Assembly (NCBI RefSeq): GCF_009828025.1
Contig: NZ_WTYA01000007.1
Span: 150,545 to 214,544, forward strand
Length of the DNA: 64,000 nucleotides
Reading direction: 5' to 3'
Origin: Qipengyuania algicida
GTDB lineage: Bacteria > Pseudomonadota > Alphaproteobacteria > Sphingomonadales > Sphingomonadaceae
Position numbers and translations under genes: made by a program. Under the pieces are notes generated by a model. The model made no database searches. It was not told the DNA's origin and saw only the letters and a list, made by a program, of their open reading frames with translations. Positions 54,517 through 63,194 of the stretch are shown piece after piece. How positions within the stretch are numbered: the stretch's first letter is position 1; each line of letters begins with the position of its first letter.

Positions 54517-55899
54517 TTATCCAATTAGATCGCCAATTCGAGTTGGTCGAACAGGGAAGCGTGAGGTGAATCCTCGAAGTTCGTTGGGCCCGACGCCTCG
54601 CTTGTGCGCCGCAAGGCGCAGCAGCATATGTTCGCATCCCCGTCCCTGACATGTTCCCATCCCGCAACGCGTAACGAGCTTTACCGAATTGGGATCGCTG
54701 TCTTGTATCAATGCCGTTTCGACTGCCCCGATCGTGACGTCCTCACAGCGGCAAAGAATTGTGTTGGCGTCACGCAATGCGGTGAGCGCACTTGTGGGAT
54801 CTGCAATGCGGTCCAGAAGGGCCGCGAAACGACTTACCCGAATCTGCTTCCTGGCGGCATCGCGGCGGATCGCCTCGGCCTCGTCCATAGGGATTAGTCC
54901 AAGGTCGAGCGCGATACCTGCGCCTGCTATCTGGCCCTCCAGCAGCGCGGCGGGTGCGCCCGCGACACCGCTTGTCTCGCCAGCGACAAAAATTTGCGAA
55001 ACCGAACTTCGCATCCAGCCGTCATGCTCGGCTGCCCATCCTCCTGTCGGCTGTGCCCATCTTACAGAAAGTCCGGCAAGGCGGGGGAGATCCGATTGCG
55101 GCAAAAACCCATAGCATAGACCTACGGCGTCGCAGTGGACTGTTCGCTTGCCTATTCGAGCGGAGCTTACCCTGTTCAGTCCTTCTATCACTGAGAGGCG
55201 CTGACCGAAGGTCACCGGAACTCCGGCACGGCGAAGCGTTGCCCATGCAGAAGCGGCATCGAGCATTAGGCCGAAATTGCGCAGAGCTGTGCCTGCTCCC
55301 TTGATAAGTAGCCTTGCAAGAAACGATTGGCGCTGGTCGAACGCGACCTCGGCCACAGTGCCGCCGGCAGCGATCACCTGTGTTGCGACAATCAGCATAA
55401 GGGGGTGCGTACCAGCGAGAAGGACCCGTCCATCCGGTACCACAGCTTGAGCCTTAACTAATGCCTGCAGCCCTCCGGCACCCATTGCGCCGGGAAGCGT
55501 CCAGCCAGGAATCGGTATGGGTAAGTCATAGCATCCAGACGCAATTAGCAGGCGATTTGCGGAAACTTGAGTAATACCGTCTCCGCTGGCAAGGGTAAGA
55601 TCGACAGTTCCACCGGACCGATCGATACCGATCACTGACTTCCCGCCAATCCAATCGCACCGGTTAAGTGCTTCAAACGCACGAAGCTGACTCTTCAATG
55701 ACGTATAGCTTTTGCCCTTCATCGATTGGGCCATCGCAAATTCTTGCGGCGGTTGGCGCAGTATCTGACCGCCTGGACGCTGCTGTTCGTCGATTACTGC
55801 AATCCGAGCACCATTTTGATCGAGCACTAGTGCCGCGGCTTGTCCTGCTGGACCACCGCCAATGATGGCGACGTCGTAGTGATGGATTGAATTAGTCAT
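54517..55899 (-). CDS. FAD/NAD(P)-binding oxidase subunit alpha with C-terminal 2Fe-2S domain (HcnB/LhpB-like)
   Basis: The 460-residue protein has two dinucleotide-binding motifs (AIIGGGPAGQAAALVL at the start, VLLAGTHPLMLIVA in the middle) and a C-terminal BFD-like cysteine cluster (ILCRCEDV and TRCGMGTCQGRGC). It matches the alpha subunit of the heteromeric flavin oxidases and dehydrogenases that include opine oxidase, hydrogen cyanide synthase and D-hydroxyproline dehydrogenase. The gene overlaps the small 2Fe-2S subunit by 8 bp. Confidence 0.88.
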   Translation of the reverse strand: MTNSIHHYDVAIIGGGPAGQAAALVLDQNGARIAVIDEQQRPGGQILRQPPQEFAMAQSMKGKSYTSLKSQLRAFEALNRCDWIGGKSVIGIDRSGGTVDLTLASGDGITQVSANRLLIASGCYDLPIPIPGWTLPGAMGAGGLQALVKAQAVVPDGRVLLAGTHPLMLIVATQVIAAGGTVAEVAFDQRQSFLARLLIKGAGTALRNFGLMLDAASAWATLRRAGVPVTFGQRLSVIEGLNRVSSARIGKRTVHCDAVGLCYGFLPQSDLPRLAGLSVRWAQPTGGWAAEHDGWMRSSVSQIFVAGETSGVAGAPAALLEGQIAGAGIALDLGLIPMDEAEAIRRDAARKQIRVSRFAALLDRIADPTSALTALRDANTILCRCEDVTIGAVETALIQDSDPNSVKLVTRCGMGTCQGRGCEHMLLRLAAHKRGVGPNELRGFTSRFPVRPTRIGDLIG

Positions 55900-56185
55900 A
55901 GGAGATACTTCGCGTCGCTATTCGCATGCCGTCTTCCACGGTGATCAGGCATGCGCGTATGCGACGGACTGGAGTCACGTCGAGACGGCTAACAAAACAT
56001 TCAGAACAGGTGCCCATATTGCACCAGAATCCGCGCGGTTGTCCTTCTTGATCGTTGCGCAGACGCATGTGCCCGGCGGCAACTAAAGCGGCCAGCAGGG
56101 TTTCGCCCGAAAAAGAGTCGATCATCTGGCCATCGACCTCAATCGTCACTGGCATTCCGCGTGTAATATCCGCCTGCGATCGCAT
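55892..56185 (-). CDS. 2Fe-2S subunit of the heteromeric oxidase (HcnA/LhpF-like)
   Basis: The 97-residue protein is a plant-type ferredoxin-like domain with FWCNMGTCSECFV followed by a later Cys in RIRACLI, which together bind one 2Fe-2S centre. It is short, as in the gamma subunits of D-hydroxyproline dehydrogenase and HCN synthase. It shares its first base with the stop region of the beta-subunit gene, and overlaps the alpha-subunit gene, so the three are coupled in translation. Confidence 0.88.
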   Translation of the reverse strand: MRSQADITRGMPVTIEVDGQMIDSFSGETLLAALVAAGHMRLRNDQEGQPRGFWCNMGTCSECFVSRLDVTPVRRIRACLITVEDGMRIATRSISYD

Positions 56186-57387
56186 CAGCGCCCCATGAAT
56201 CCATTGAGACTATCGAACCGTGCTGGCGATGCGACTGCGAGCAGCCGATCGGCTTCGTCACGTTCGCGCTCGAGCATTTGATCTGCTACCAGCCGCGCAA
56301 ACGTGGGTCCAAGTGTGAAGGCGGATCCGCCAGCGGCACAGAAAAGTCCGGGCATCGTAGGAAACTCTCCGGCAATGGGCAGCTGATCGGGCGTAACTGC
56401 AGTCACACCAGTCCATGTGCGGATCAAGTTTAGGTCAGCTACGCGGGGGACCGTCTTAGTAGCTACGGAGAGATTATTACGAAGGGACTGGATGATAAGC
56501 TCGGCAGGGCGGGATAGATCGAAAATACCGTCAACGCGATGGAGGCGTGAAGGCCAACCGCCGCCGATCAAGATGTTGCCTGCCTCAGTTTGTTTCATTG
56601 ATAGTCGCTGTGCGACGTGCTGCACGAGGTGCGGTAGGAAGTGGGGCGTCCGCTCGCTGGCACTCATCGTAAGTCCGACAGGGAATAGCGGCAGGTGCAG
56701 GTTGGCCATAGCCGCAATCCGTGCCGACCAAACACCTGCCGCGACCAGCACTTTTTTTGCGCCTACGGTAAAAGCCCCCTCCGAGCCGATAATTTCGGCT
56801 CGAAATGAGGCGCCCTGCCATTCGAGTTTTGTAAGCCGCGTACGGATCTGAATTTCAGCACCAGCTGCAGTAGCGGCTGTTGCAAATGCGGGCGCAATCT
56901 TGCGAGTGTCGGCATGGCCTTCGGCTGCCATGAAGTTTGCAGCCACTATGCCTTCCGAAAGATACGGTGCGCGGCGGCGTGCTTCGGCACCGTCGATGGT
57001 CTCGACCGACAGACCCATTGCACGTTCACGGTCCGCTTTGGCTTTGAGAATTGCCACCTGATCGGCGTTTTCCGCTACCATCAGTCCGCCATTCATATGG
57101 ACATGCAGCGATACTCCAAGCCGATCTTCGAGTGTGCTCCAATCGTCGATTGCGATGCGACTAAGCGTCGCGGTTTGCTCCCCTTCCAGGCCAAGCCCAC
57201 CTTTGCGCTCAAGAAAGCGACGTTCTATTTGGAAATGTAGTGACCCGGCGTTCTGACCAGATGCACCACTTCCAGTGCTAGCCTGCTCGACTAGCATAAC
57301 CTCCATCCCGGCAAGGGCGAGGTGCCAAGCCGCCGCGCAGCCGATGAGCCCGCCGCCGACTATTAAGGCGTCGACTTTAGTTCGCAA
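56185..57387 (-). CDS. D-amino-acid-oxidase-type FAD subunit beta (HcnC/LhpE-like)
   Basis: The protein of about 400 residues is a DAO-family flavoprotein: DALIVGGGLIGCAAAWHLA near the start and GEFPTMPGLFCAAGGSAFTLGP near the end. It would oxidise the amino or imino acid while the alpha and 2Fe-2S subunits take the electrons. The start is probably the TTG at 57387, which overlaps the dapA-like stop by 11 bases; ATG codons at 57444, 57465 and 57471 would give longer overlaps. Confidence 0.85.
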   Translation of the reverse strand: MRTKVDALIVGGGLIGCAAAWHLALAGMEVMLVEQASTGSGASGQNAGSLHFQIERRFLERKGGLGLEGEQTATLSRIAIDDWSTLEDRLGVSLHVHMNGGLMVAENADQVAILKAKADRERAMGLSVETIDGAEARRRAPYLSEGIVAANFMAAEGHADTRKIAPAFATAATAAGAEIQIRTRLTKLEWQGASFRAEIIGSEGAFTVGAKKVLVAAGVWSARIAAMANLHLPLFPVGLTMSASERTPHFLPHLVQHVAQRLSMKQTEAGNILIGGGWPSRLHRVDGIFDLSRPAELIIQSLRNNLSVATKTVPRVADLNLIRTWTGVTAVTPDQLPIAGEFPTMPGLFCAAGGSAFTLGPTFARLVADQMLERERDEADRLLAVASPARFDSLNGFMGR

Positions 57388-58303
57388 TGCGCCCCAACGA
57401 CACGAGCGTTTCACGAATGCTGGCGCGGCCTTCCTCGCTGACATCGAGTAGAGGTGGGCGGACATGGCCACCCGGCAAACCCTGGGCGTTGAGAGCAGCC
57501 TTAAGAATAGCAGGACCAGAACCGAATTTCCCGACCAGCTCAGGTGTGTACCATGCGTCCATAATTACCCGGTCCTGTTGACCGCACGCTCTCGCTTCTT
57601 CGATCCTACCTGCCCATAGATTATTGTAGAAATCAGGCTGGACATGGCCAAGGACCGCGCCGGCTCCCATCGTTCCGTCGCCGCCACGTGCTTGTAATAG
57701 GGCTAAACCGTGCTCGTCCATCGCGTGGCCGAAGATACGCACCTTGTCGTTAAGTGCAAAGAAGGTCGCTACGAACCGCTCAAGTTTACTAGTTGACTGC
57801 TTGAGTGCGACAACATTGGGTAGGTCAGTCAGCTGCTCCAGCAGAGATAGCGGCATGTCGATGCCCGTTCCTGGAGGCCAGTTGTAAATACAAATTGGCA
57901 ACGGGGTTTCTTTGTCAATCGCGGAGTAGAAGGCCAGTAATTCAACTGCGTTTGGGCGAAAATAGGGGGGCGGCGTAACGACGATGCCGTCGAAGTGCGC
58001 GTCGGCAGCGCTTCGCGCAAACTCCAGAACCCCTTCAGCAGTGAAGGCACTGCATCCGGCGAGCAAAGGTAGCTTGCCCGACAGTTGATTACCGGCTGCA
58101 GCGAATAGCCTGCAGCGCTCTTCTCCCCGCATCGACGGCCATTCACCAGTTGTTCCGGCAATCAGTAGACCGTGCATCCCTTCGCTATGCAGCCATTCGA
58201 GCAATCGGGAGAGCGCATCAAAATCGATCGCGCCTTCAGCATCAAACGGGGTGGTGATTGCTGGGATGTAGCCTTGCCACCCCACGATCGAGCGCTTGTC
58301 CAA
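57377..58303 (-). CDS. Dihydrodipicolinate-synthase-family lyase/deaminase
   Basis: The 308-residue class I aldolase-fold protein has the Schiff-base lysine in VVALKQSTSK, the Tyr in ICIYNWPPGTG and the GTTGEWPSM loop. With a three-subunit oxidase of the D-hydroxyproline dehydrogenase type encoded downstream, the best analogy is pyrroline-4-hydroxy-2-carboxylate deaminase of the trans-4-hydroxyproline pathway; other 2-oxoacid aldolases are possible. No epimerase or ketoglutarate-semialdehyde dehydrogenase gene is present in the window. It heads the minus-strand operon and is divergent from a LysR gene. Confidence 0.87.
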   Translation of the reverse strand: MDKRSIVGWQGYIPAITTPFDAEGAIDFDALSRLLEWLHSEGMHGLLIAGTTGEWPSMRGEERCRLFAAAGNQLSGKLPLLAGCSAFTAEGVLEFARSAADAHFDGIVVTPPPYFRPNAVELLAFYSAIDKETPLPICIYNWPPGTGIDMPLSLLEQLTDLPNVVALKQSTSKLERFVATFFALNDKVRIFGHAMDEHGLALLQARGGDGTMGAGAVLGHVQPDFYNNLWAGRIEEARACGQQDRVIMDAWYTPELVGKFGSGPAILKAALNAQGLPGGHVRPPLLDVSEEGRASIRETLVSLGRIAN

Positions 58304-58394
58304 TGATCCTCCCTTTCACGATTCATCTATACTTAGGTCCAACCTTTGTGATGATGTCTGCTGAAGCTGCAATAACAACGAATGTTGAATGTCA

Positions 58395-58409
58395 TTGCAT
58401 CTAGTGCAA
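58395..58409. promoter_or_regulatory. LysR-type operator candidate
   Basis: TTGCATCTAGTGCAA has perfect 5-base arms around TCTAG and the T-N11-A form of LysR sites. It lies between the divergent DapA-like and LysR genes, 26 bases before the preferred LysR start at 58436, which argues against the earlier ATG at 58382. Confidence 0.5.
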
Positions 58410-58435
58410 GGATGGTTGTGACCGAGGGAGTTTCG

Positions 58436-59350
58436 ATGACCGATATCGCGCTGATGTATTTCTACGAGACCGCCATGTTGGGCACAATGCGGCAAGCAAG
58501 CGATAAGATCGGGGTCGCTGTCTCATCTATTAGTCGTCAAATTACTCAGCTCGAGCAACAGCTTGGCATGCCGTTGATCGAACGAGGACGCAGAACAATC
58601 AAAGTGACACCGGCTGGTGAGGTTGCTTTGGAATACTATCGTACCCAACAGGCCGACCGCGAAGCGTTTCTTAATCGGCTTGCAGATCTTCGGGGCTTTC
58701 GCACCGGTAATGTCGATCTGGCGGTAGGCGAGGGCTTTCTCGGTCGATCATTTACAGAGATCGTTGAACAGTTTCAGCGAGATAACCCGCGAATCGAACT
58801 TTCGATCGTAAGTGCATCGACGGCGGAGATCGTACGTATGGTGCTGAATGACGAAGCGCATATCGGTCTAATTTTTCAAAGTGAGAATGAGCCAAAGATC
58901 CGCGTCCGGACATCTGCACTTCAGCCGCTAATGGTCATCTGTTCTCCCACACACCCTCTAGCCGCCGATGATGGGGTGACACTGCCAGCGCTTGCCGAAC
59001 AATCGCTGTGCCTACCGCCAAAAGGATTTCGCATTCGTCAAACGCTCGCTGCTGCAGAACTGCGCTTTAACGTTTGGCTGCAACCGCAACTCACTACCGG
59101 GTCGATCCACGTCATGCGAGAGATCGCTAAAGAGGGGCGGGCAGTCACCGTACTGCCGCCTATCAGCGTACTTTCGGATCTAGAGGAAGGTTCGTTGGTA
59201 GCGCTTCCGCTGATGGACGCTGACCTTGAGCATACCACCATTGGACTTATCCATCGACTTGGACGCCAGCTCAGTGGTCCTCCAGGTCGAATGTTGTCGT
59301 TGCTTGAAAAGCGAGTACGCGGTTGGACTGTCAGCTCCGCTGCCGACTAG
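58436..59350 (+). CDS. LysR-family transcriptional regulator
   Basis: The 304-residue protein has an N-terminal helix-turn-helix (GTMRQASDKIGVAVSSISRQ) and a LysR substrate-binding domain from about residue 90. The ATG at 58436 follows GGGAG at ideal spacing; the ATG at 58382 would add 18 residues and place the operator candidate in coding sequence. It probably controls the divergent oxidase operon and perhaps the convergent symporter operon, whose last gene ends 4 bases away. Confidence 0.9.
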   Translation: MTDIALMYFYETAMLGTMRQASDKIGVAVSSISRQITQLEQQLGMPLIERGRRTIKVTPAGEVALEYYRTQQADREAFLNRLADLRGFRTGNVDLAVGEGFLGRSFTEIVEQFQRDNPRIELSIVSASTAEIVRMVLNDEAHIGLIFQSENEPKIRVRTSALQPLMVICSPTHPLAADDGVTLPALAEQSLCLPPKGFRIRQTLAAAELRFNVWLQPQLTTGSIHVMREIAKEGRAVTVLPPISVLSDLEEGSLVALPLMDADLEHTTIGLIHRLGRQLSGPPGRMLSLLEKRVRGWTVSSAAD

Positions 59351-59354
59351 TCGA

Positions 59355-60815
59355 TCACGCTGTTCTGACAGCGGGCTCCTTTAGCCCACGAGATGTCGAA
59401 ATTAGTGTCACCATTACGGTGACTAATGCGTTCGCTATCATAGCGACCAGACCGGTATCCCAATTTGGAAACAGTGAGAAAATGCGAACGGCCTGCGGAA
59501 TGAGGAGAAGGCCATAACCTACTAAGATACCAGAAAATACCGCTGTCGCATTAGTGCGCGGCCAAAGAAAGGCAAGGAATACCCCAGGCGCTAGCATTCC
59601 AATCGATGCATAGGCCGTAAGACCGATATCTACCAGTGACTGAGTTGCGCCAATAGTCAGATAAACCGCCGCGGCGGCGAATAATATCATCGAAAGGCGG
59701 GAGATTAATAGTACCGCGCGGTCTTCAAGGTTAGGCACCAGAGGTAACACGACGTTGCGACTGAAGATCGATCCTGCAGTGAGTAGCAGTACGGCACCTG
59801 GAACCAGGGCAAGCAAGCATGCGGTTCCCGCAAAAATTCCAACTGCCCAGGCTGGATATCGGTCCGCGACAAACTGAAGCAGCGCGGCGTTTGGATCACC
59901 CCCCGGAGGCATAGTTCCCACCGCAAGAGCGCCGAAGCCGAGAAGAATAATGAAGAAATAGGAAAGTGAATAAAGTGGTTGGAACACTGCATTACGCCGG
60001 ATCGCCCAAGGGTCGGCGGCTGAATAGGTGAGTTGAAACATGTGAGGGAAGATGAACGTACCTAGCGCGACGTTTATGGCGGCGGTCATCATCCATGTTG
60101 AAGTAAGGCCTGAGTTAGCAACGCGTCCAGGTAGATTGCCAATTCCTGGATGAGATGCCTCGACCTGTCGGAAAATATCGCCAATCGATGCGGCGCCGAC
60201 ATGGCTCGCAACTGTCGCACTGAGCGCGATGACGATCGCAACCATTAGTATATCTTTGACTGCGGCTGCGAATGCGGCCGAGCGCAATCCAGCGGAAAAC
60301 ACAAACAACAGCATTAGTACGGCACTCGCGATTGCCGCAGTCGTTGCCGAAATATCTTGATGTAGCGACAGACGCAGGACCAGTGCGAGCGCGGTGATCT
60401 GGATCTGCACATAGACAACTAATGCGGCAATGCCCGCTAATCCCACAATAACGCCCAGCCAACGTGCGTGGTAGTGATCAGCAAAGAAATCTGCTTGGGT
60501 TATTAAACCCCGGTCCTTTCCCGCTTTCCAGATTTTTGGCGTTAGCCAATATCCAACGGCCGCGCTTAACGAAACTGAGCAAAACGCAAGATAGGCAGGG
60601 CCGCCATAGGCCCACGCATATCCAGAAATGCCGAGAACGGCGAAGGTTGTGTAAATCTCACCCGCGTTGAGGAACCAAAATATCAGCGTTCCCATGCTGC
60701 GTCCGCCGACTGCCCATTCGGCTACAGATTGACCTTTGCGAGTGCGATTACCGTAAAATAGTGCACCCAAGACTGTTAGGATAACAACTGCAATTGTGAG
60801 CGAAAGGACGATCAC
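59355..60815 (-). CDS. Sodium:solute symporter (SSS family)
   Basis: The 486-residue membrane protein has about 13 transmembrane segments and SSS features such as WAVGGRSMGTLIFWFLNAGE near the start, and the sodium-site region LNAGEIYTTFAVLG. It would import the amino acid, imino acid or short peptide used by the neighbouring enzymes. The start codon overlaps the stop of the upstream DUF3311 gene by 4 bp. Confidence 0.9.
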   Translation of the reverse strand: MIVLSLTIAVVILTVLGALFYGNRTRKGQSVAEWAVGGRSMGTLIFWFLNAGEIYTTFAVLGISGYAWAYGGPAYLAFCSVSLSAAVGYWLTPKIWKAGKDRGLITQADFFADHYHARWLGVIVGLAGIAALVVYVQIQITALALVLRLSLHQDISATTAAIASAVLMLLFVFSAGLRSAAFAAAVKDILMVAIVIALSATVASHVGAASIGDIFRQVEASHPGIGNLPGRVANSGLTSTWMMTAAINVALGTFIFPHMFQLTYSAADPWAIRRNAVFQPLYSLSYFFIILLGFGALAVGTMPPGGDPNAALLQFVADRYPAWAVGIFAGTACLLALVPGAVLLLTAGSIFSRNVVLPLVPNLEDRAVLLISRLSMILFAAAAVYLTIGATQSLVDIGLTAYASIGMLAPGVFLAFLWPRTNATAVFSGILVGYGLLLIPQAVRIFSLFPNWDTGLVAMIANALVTVMVTLISTSRGLKEPAVRTA

Positions 60816-61066
60816 TTCGGTTCGTCCTCGTTTTTTATTTGGTCGCCATCTGTATGGTCATTTTGGCGATCAATCCGAAACACCACGCCAATCGCGATGG
60901 TAGCGATCACGATACCCGCCATCTGCCAAACCATAGGGAAGGGGATGGCAAACCAGTCGACCTTCACGTCGTTGATGAACGGCAACAATGCGACCTGCCA
61001 AACAAAGGGAATTAGCAGCAGCGCAAGGTGCCAGCGGCGCGCTGGTCGCTGGTCGCTTTCATGCAT
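60812..61066 (-). CDS. DUF3311-family small membrane protein
   Basis: The 84-residue protein has two transmembrane segments (LALLLIPFVWQVALLPFI and PMVWQMAGIVIATIAIGVVF), with WFAIPFPMVWQ between. DUF3311 proteins accompany sodium:solute symporters and are thought to be accessory subunits. It overlaps the symporter gene by 4 bp. Confidence 0.87.
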   Translation of the reverse strand: MHESDQRPARRWHLALLLIPFVWQVALLPFINDVKVDWFAIPFPMVWQMAGIVIATIAIGVVFRIDRQNDHTDGDQIKNEDEPK

Positions 61067-61096
61067 CGAATTAGCCCTTTTTGCCCGCGAAGCCGA

Positions 61097-62413
61097 TCAA
61101 TGTGAGATTATGGCGGGTTCGAAATCGTCACGGACGATATCGCCGCCCTTCATAACGAAATCGATAGACCGCAGCGCAGAGATGTCCGCCGTAGGATCTG
61201 AATCAACCGCGACAATATCTGCATATTTGCCTGGCGCTATTCGCCCAATATCGTCGCGGCCGAGCATTTTTGCCGCGTTGATCGTGGCGGCTTGCAGTGC
61301 CTGAAGTGGCGTCATACCGGCTTTAACATAGAGTTCGGCTTCTCGAATCGTTGCTGTAGTCCCGCTGTTTGGTTCGAACGGGAATTGGTCGGTGCCGAGC
61401 GCGATGTTCACGCCTAATGAAATTGCATGTTTAAGCGTTTTCCAATGGTCCTCGCCAGTTTCGGCGACCCGCTTTAAATACCAGTCAGGCGAGCCGATCT
61501 TTTTGTAGAATTCTCGGGCTCCTGGTTGGGTTACGACGATGGTTGGGACAAGCCAAGTACCCTGCTTCTTCATTTTCGTCAGCACATCATCGTTCAAGTG
61601 ATAGCCATGCTCAAACCCATCGATACCAAATTTAAGTGCCTGTTGTGCGGCTACGGAAGAGCCATTGTGAGCGGTGATCTTCACGTTATTGCGGTGCGCT
61701 ACCTCAATGATCGTAGACATCTCCTCATCGGTCATCGGAGCTGCTGAGATTGCACCATGCGAATCCGAAATGCCTCCCGAAATTGCAATCTTGATCCAGG
61801 TTGCCCCCTGCTTGATCTGTTCACGAGCTGCCTTGGCTAGGCCATATGGACCGTCTGCTTCCAATGATCCGTGTCCACCAGTCGGGACGATCACTTCGCC
61901 TGCGGTCTCAATGCGCGGACCGATAATTTCGCCGCTTTCGATCGCCTTTTTAAGTGCAAAGTCGTTACCGTGATCTTCGCCTACAAGCCGCAAAGTGGTC
62001 ACACCCGACATTAGAGACCGGTGGGCGTTGGCGGCCATGCGAAGCGTCTCTTCTGGATCCGTCTCATCGACCAGTGCTGCACCGGCGGCTCCGGGAAGTT
62101 TCAAGCCGAGATGAACGTGCATGTTCATCAAACCCGGAATTAGATACTTGCCATCCATGTGGGCAATCTTCGCGCCCTGGGGAATCGGGGTGTTTCCCGC
62201 TGAACCGATAGCCTCGATTCGATCTCCGCGAACGAGAACAACCGCGTTACGATCGACCTTTCCGGTATCTATATTAACAACTGCTCCCCCCACGAGTGCC
62301 GTAATCGGAGACTTTTCCGTTTCCTGAGAATGGACAGGGTAAGCGGACAAAGTCGCCAGAACACCGAAAAGTGCCAATGTTGACTTGGCAAGCAATCCTA
62401 TACGTTCGATCAT
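61097..62413 (-). CDS. Exported metal-dependent amidohydrolase (imidazolonepropionase/prolidase-like)
   Basis: The 438-residue protein has a signal peptide (MIERIGLLAKSTLALFGVLA, ending near VHSQ). Metal ligands are in NMHVHLGL (HxH), VKITAHNGSS, and GTDQFPF (Asp). Relatives include Xaa-Pro dipeptidases and carboxypeptidases of the amidohydrolase superfamily that hydrolyse N-acyl amino acids. The ATG at 62413 follows GGGAGGTGTC. Located before the transporter genes on the same strand, it probably releases the transported compound in the periplasm. Confidence 0.88.
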   Translation of the reverse strand: MIERIGLLAKSTLALFGVLATLSAYPVHSQETEKSPITALVGGAVVNIDTGKVDRNAVVLVRGDRIEAIGSAGNTPIPQGAKIAHMDGKYLIPGLMNMHVHLGLKLPGAAGAALVDETDPEETLRMAANAHRSLMSGVTTLRLVGEDHGNDFALKKAIESGEIIGPRIETAGEVIVPTGGHGSLEADGPYGLAKAAREQIKQGATWIKIAISGGISDSHGAISAAPMTDEEMSTIIEVAHRNNVKITAHNGSSVAAQQALKFGIDGFEHGYHLNDDVLTKMKKQGTWLVPTIVVTQPGAREFYKKIGSPDWYLKRVAETGEDHWKTLKHAISLGVNIALGTDQFPFEPNSGTTATIREAELYVKAGMTPLQALQAATINAAKMLGRDDIGRIAPGKYADIVAVDSDPTADISALRSIDFVMKGGDIVRDDFEPAIISH

Positions 62414-62593
62414 GACACCTCCCAAAAATCTCATTCCTGCTGCAGCGGCATGAAGCAAGGTCAATGATGTGTGCAATGCATTAACATCCGTGATGTCGTT
62501 GCGTTTGAGGCAAGTCTGCCGAGTGCTAGCGCTGCGAATTTAGTCGTTGAGCTGGTCGCCACGATATTGTGGTTGCGCCTGTGAACACACCAT

Positions 62594-62617
62594 AAAACGG
62601 CTAGAAATTACCGTTTT
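62594..62617. terminator. Weak possible terminator
   Basis: AAAACGG and CCGTTTT form a 7-bp stem with a 10-base loop, followed by further T's. It lies 14 bases past the stop of the relaxase-like gene on the minus strand. Confidence 0.35.
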
Positions 62618-62630
62618 TACGTTCGGGTCA

Positions 62631-63194
62631 TTAGCTCAGCCATTCGTTCCAAGTTTCATGCAAACCGATATTCAGGCGTTCGTGTAGCTCGGTACAGGTT
62701 TCTCCATACCGCCGGTCGCCGACGACGCGCGAAGCTACCAGTATGTGCGCGTGGTTCGGTTGATACTGGGGCGTGTGAATCGCAATCTCGGCGACGATTC
62801 CCGGAAGTAGTGCCGCCCGGGTCATAGCCTCTACCCGATCCACCAACTGTCCGTTGCTGAGCCCTGGTGGAAGATCACCGCAGATGTGCCAAGCCCTGGT
62901 ATCGTCACCGGTGCCAGCATTGTCGGCGGCTTCATCGGCCATCTGCCAACGAAGGTAGGGGCTCGAAACCCACCACGGCGCATTGTCGGGAACGATCGGC
63001 AGCAGCACAAAAAGATCTTCGGCACGCATCGTGAAGTCGTGAAGCGTACGGCCCGCCTTCGTGAAATGGGTTCTCCTGATGTATGCTGCTTCGCGTAGAG
63101 CTGTACGACGCTCGTCGATACGCTGGCTCCTGCCGAAGCTGCGACGGGCCACTGGCTCGCACACAAACGGCTTCCTGACTGCGATGTCGCTCAT
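62631..63194 (-). CDS. Compact MobA/MobL-like relaxase-domain protein
   Basis: The 187-residue protein resembles the N-terminal relaxase domain of MobA/MobL: an early Tyr in REAAYIRRT (Tyr39), LHDFTMRAEDLFVLLP, the three-His metal site with HAH in YQPNHAHILVASR (His148, His150) and a preceding His140. Such domains nick DNA at a transfer origin. Here there is no helicase or other C-terminal domain. The ATG overlaps the exonuclease stop by 4 bp, so the two are translationally coupled. Whether it still mobilises DNA is unknown. Confidence 0.68.
   Translation of the reverse strand: MSDIAVRKPFVCEPVARRSFGRSQRIDERRTALREAAYIRRTHFTKAGRTLHDFTMRAEDLFVLLPIVPDNAPWWVSSPYLRWQMADEAADNAGTGDDTRAWHICGDLPPGLSNGQLVDRVEAMTRAALLPGIVAEIAIHTPQYQPNHAHILVASRVVGDRRYGETCTELHERLNIGLHETWNEWLS

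Noticed and set aside
54517..57387. Hydrogen cyanide synthase (hcnABC)
   Set aside because: The subunits are homologous, but gene order and the DapA-like, VOC and Rid neighbours point to amino- or imino-acid catabolism.
57377..58303. Biosynthetic dihydrodipicolinate synthase (dapA) for lysine
   Set aside because: The Tyr-Asn region reads YNWPPGTG in place of the usual YNVPxRT, and the gene is in a catabolic operon with an oxidase.
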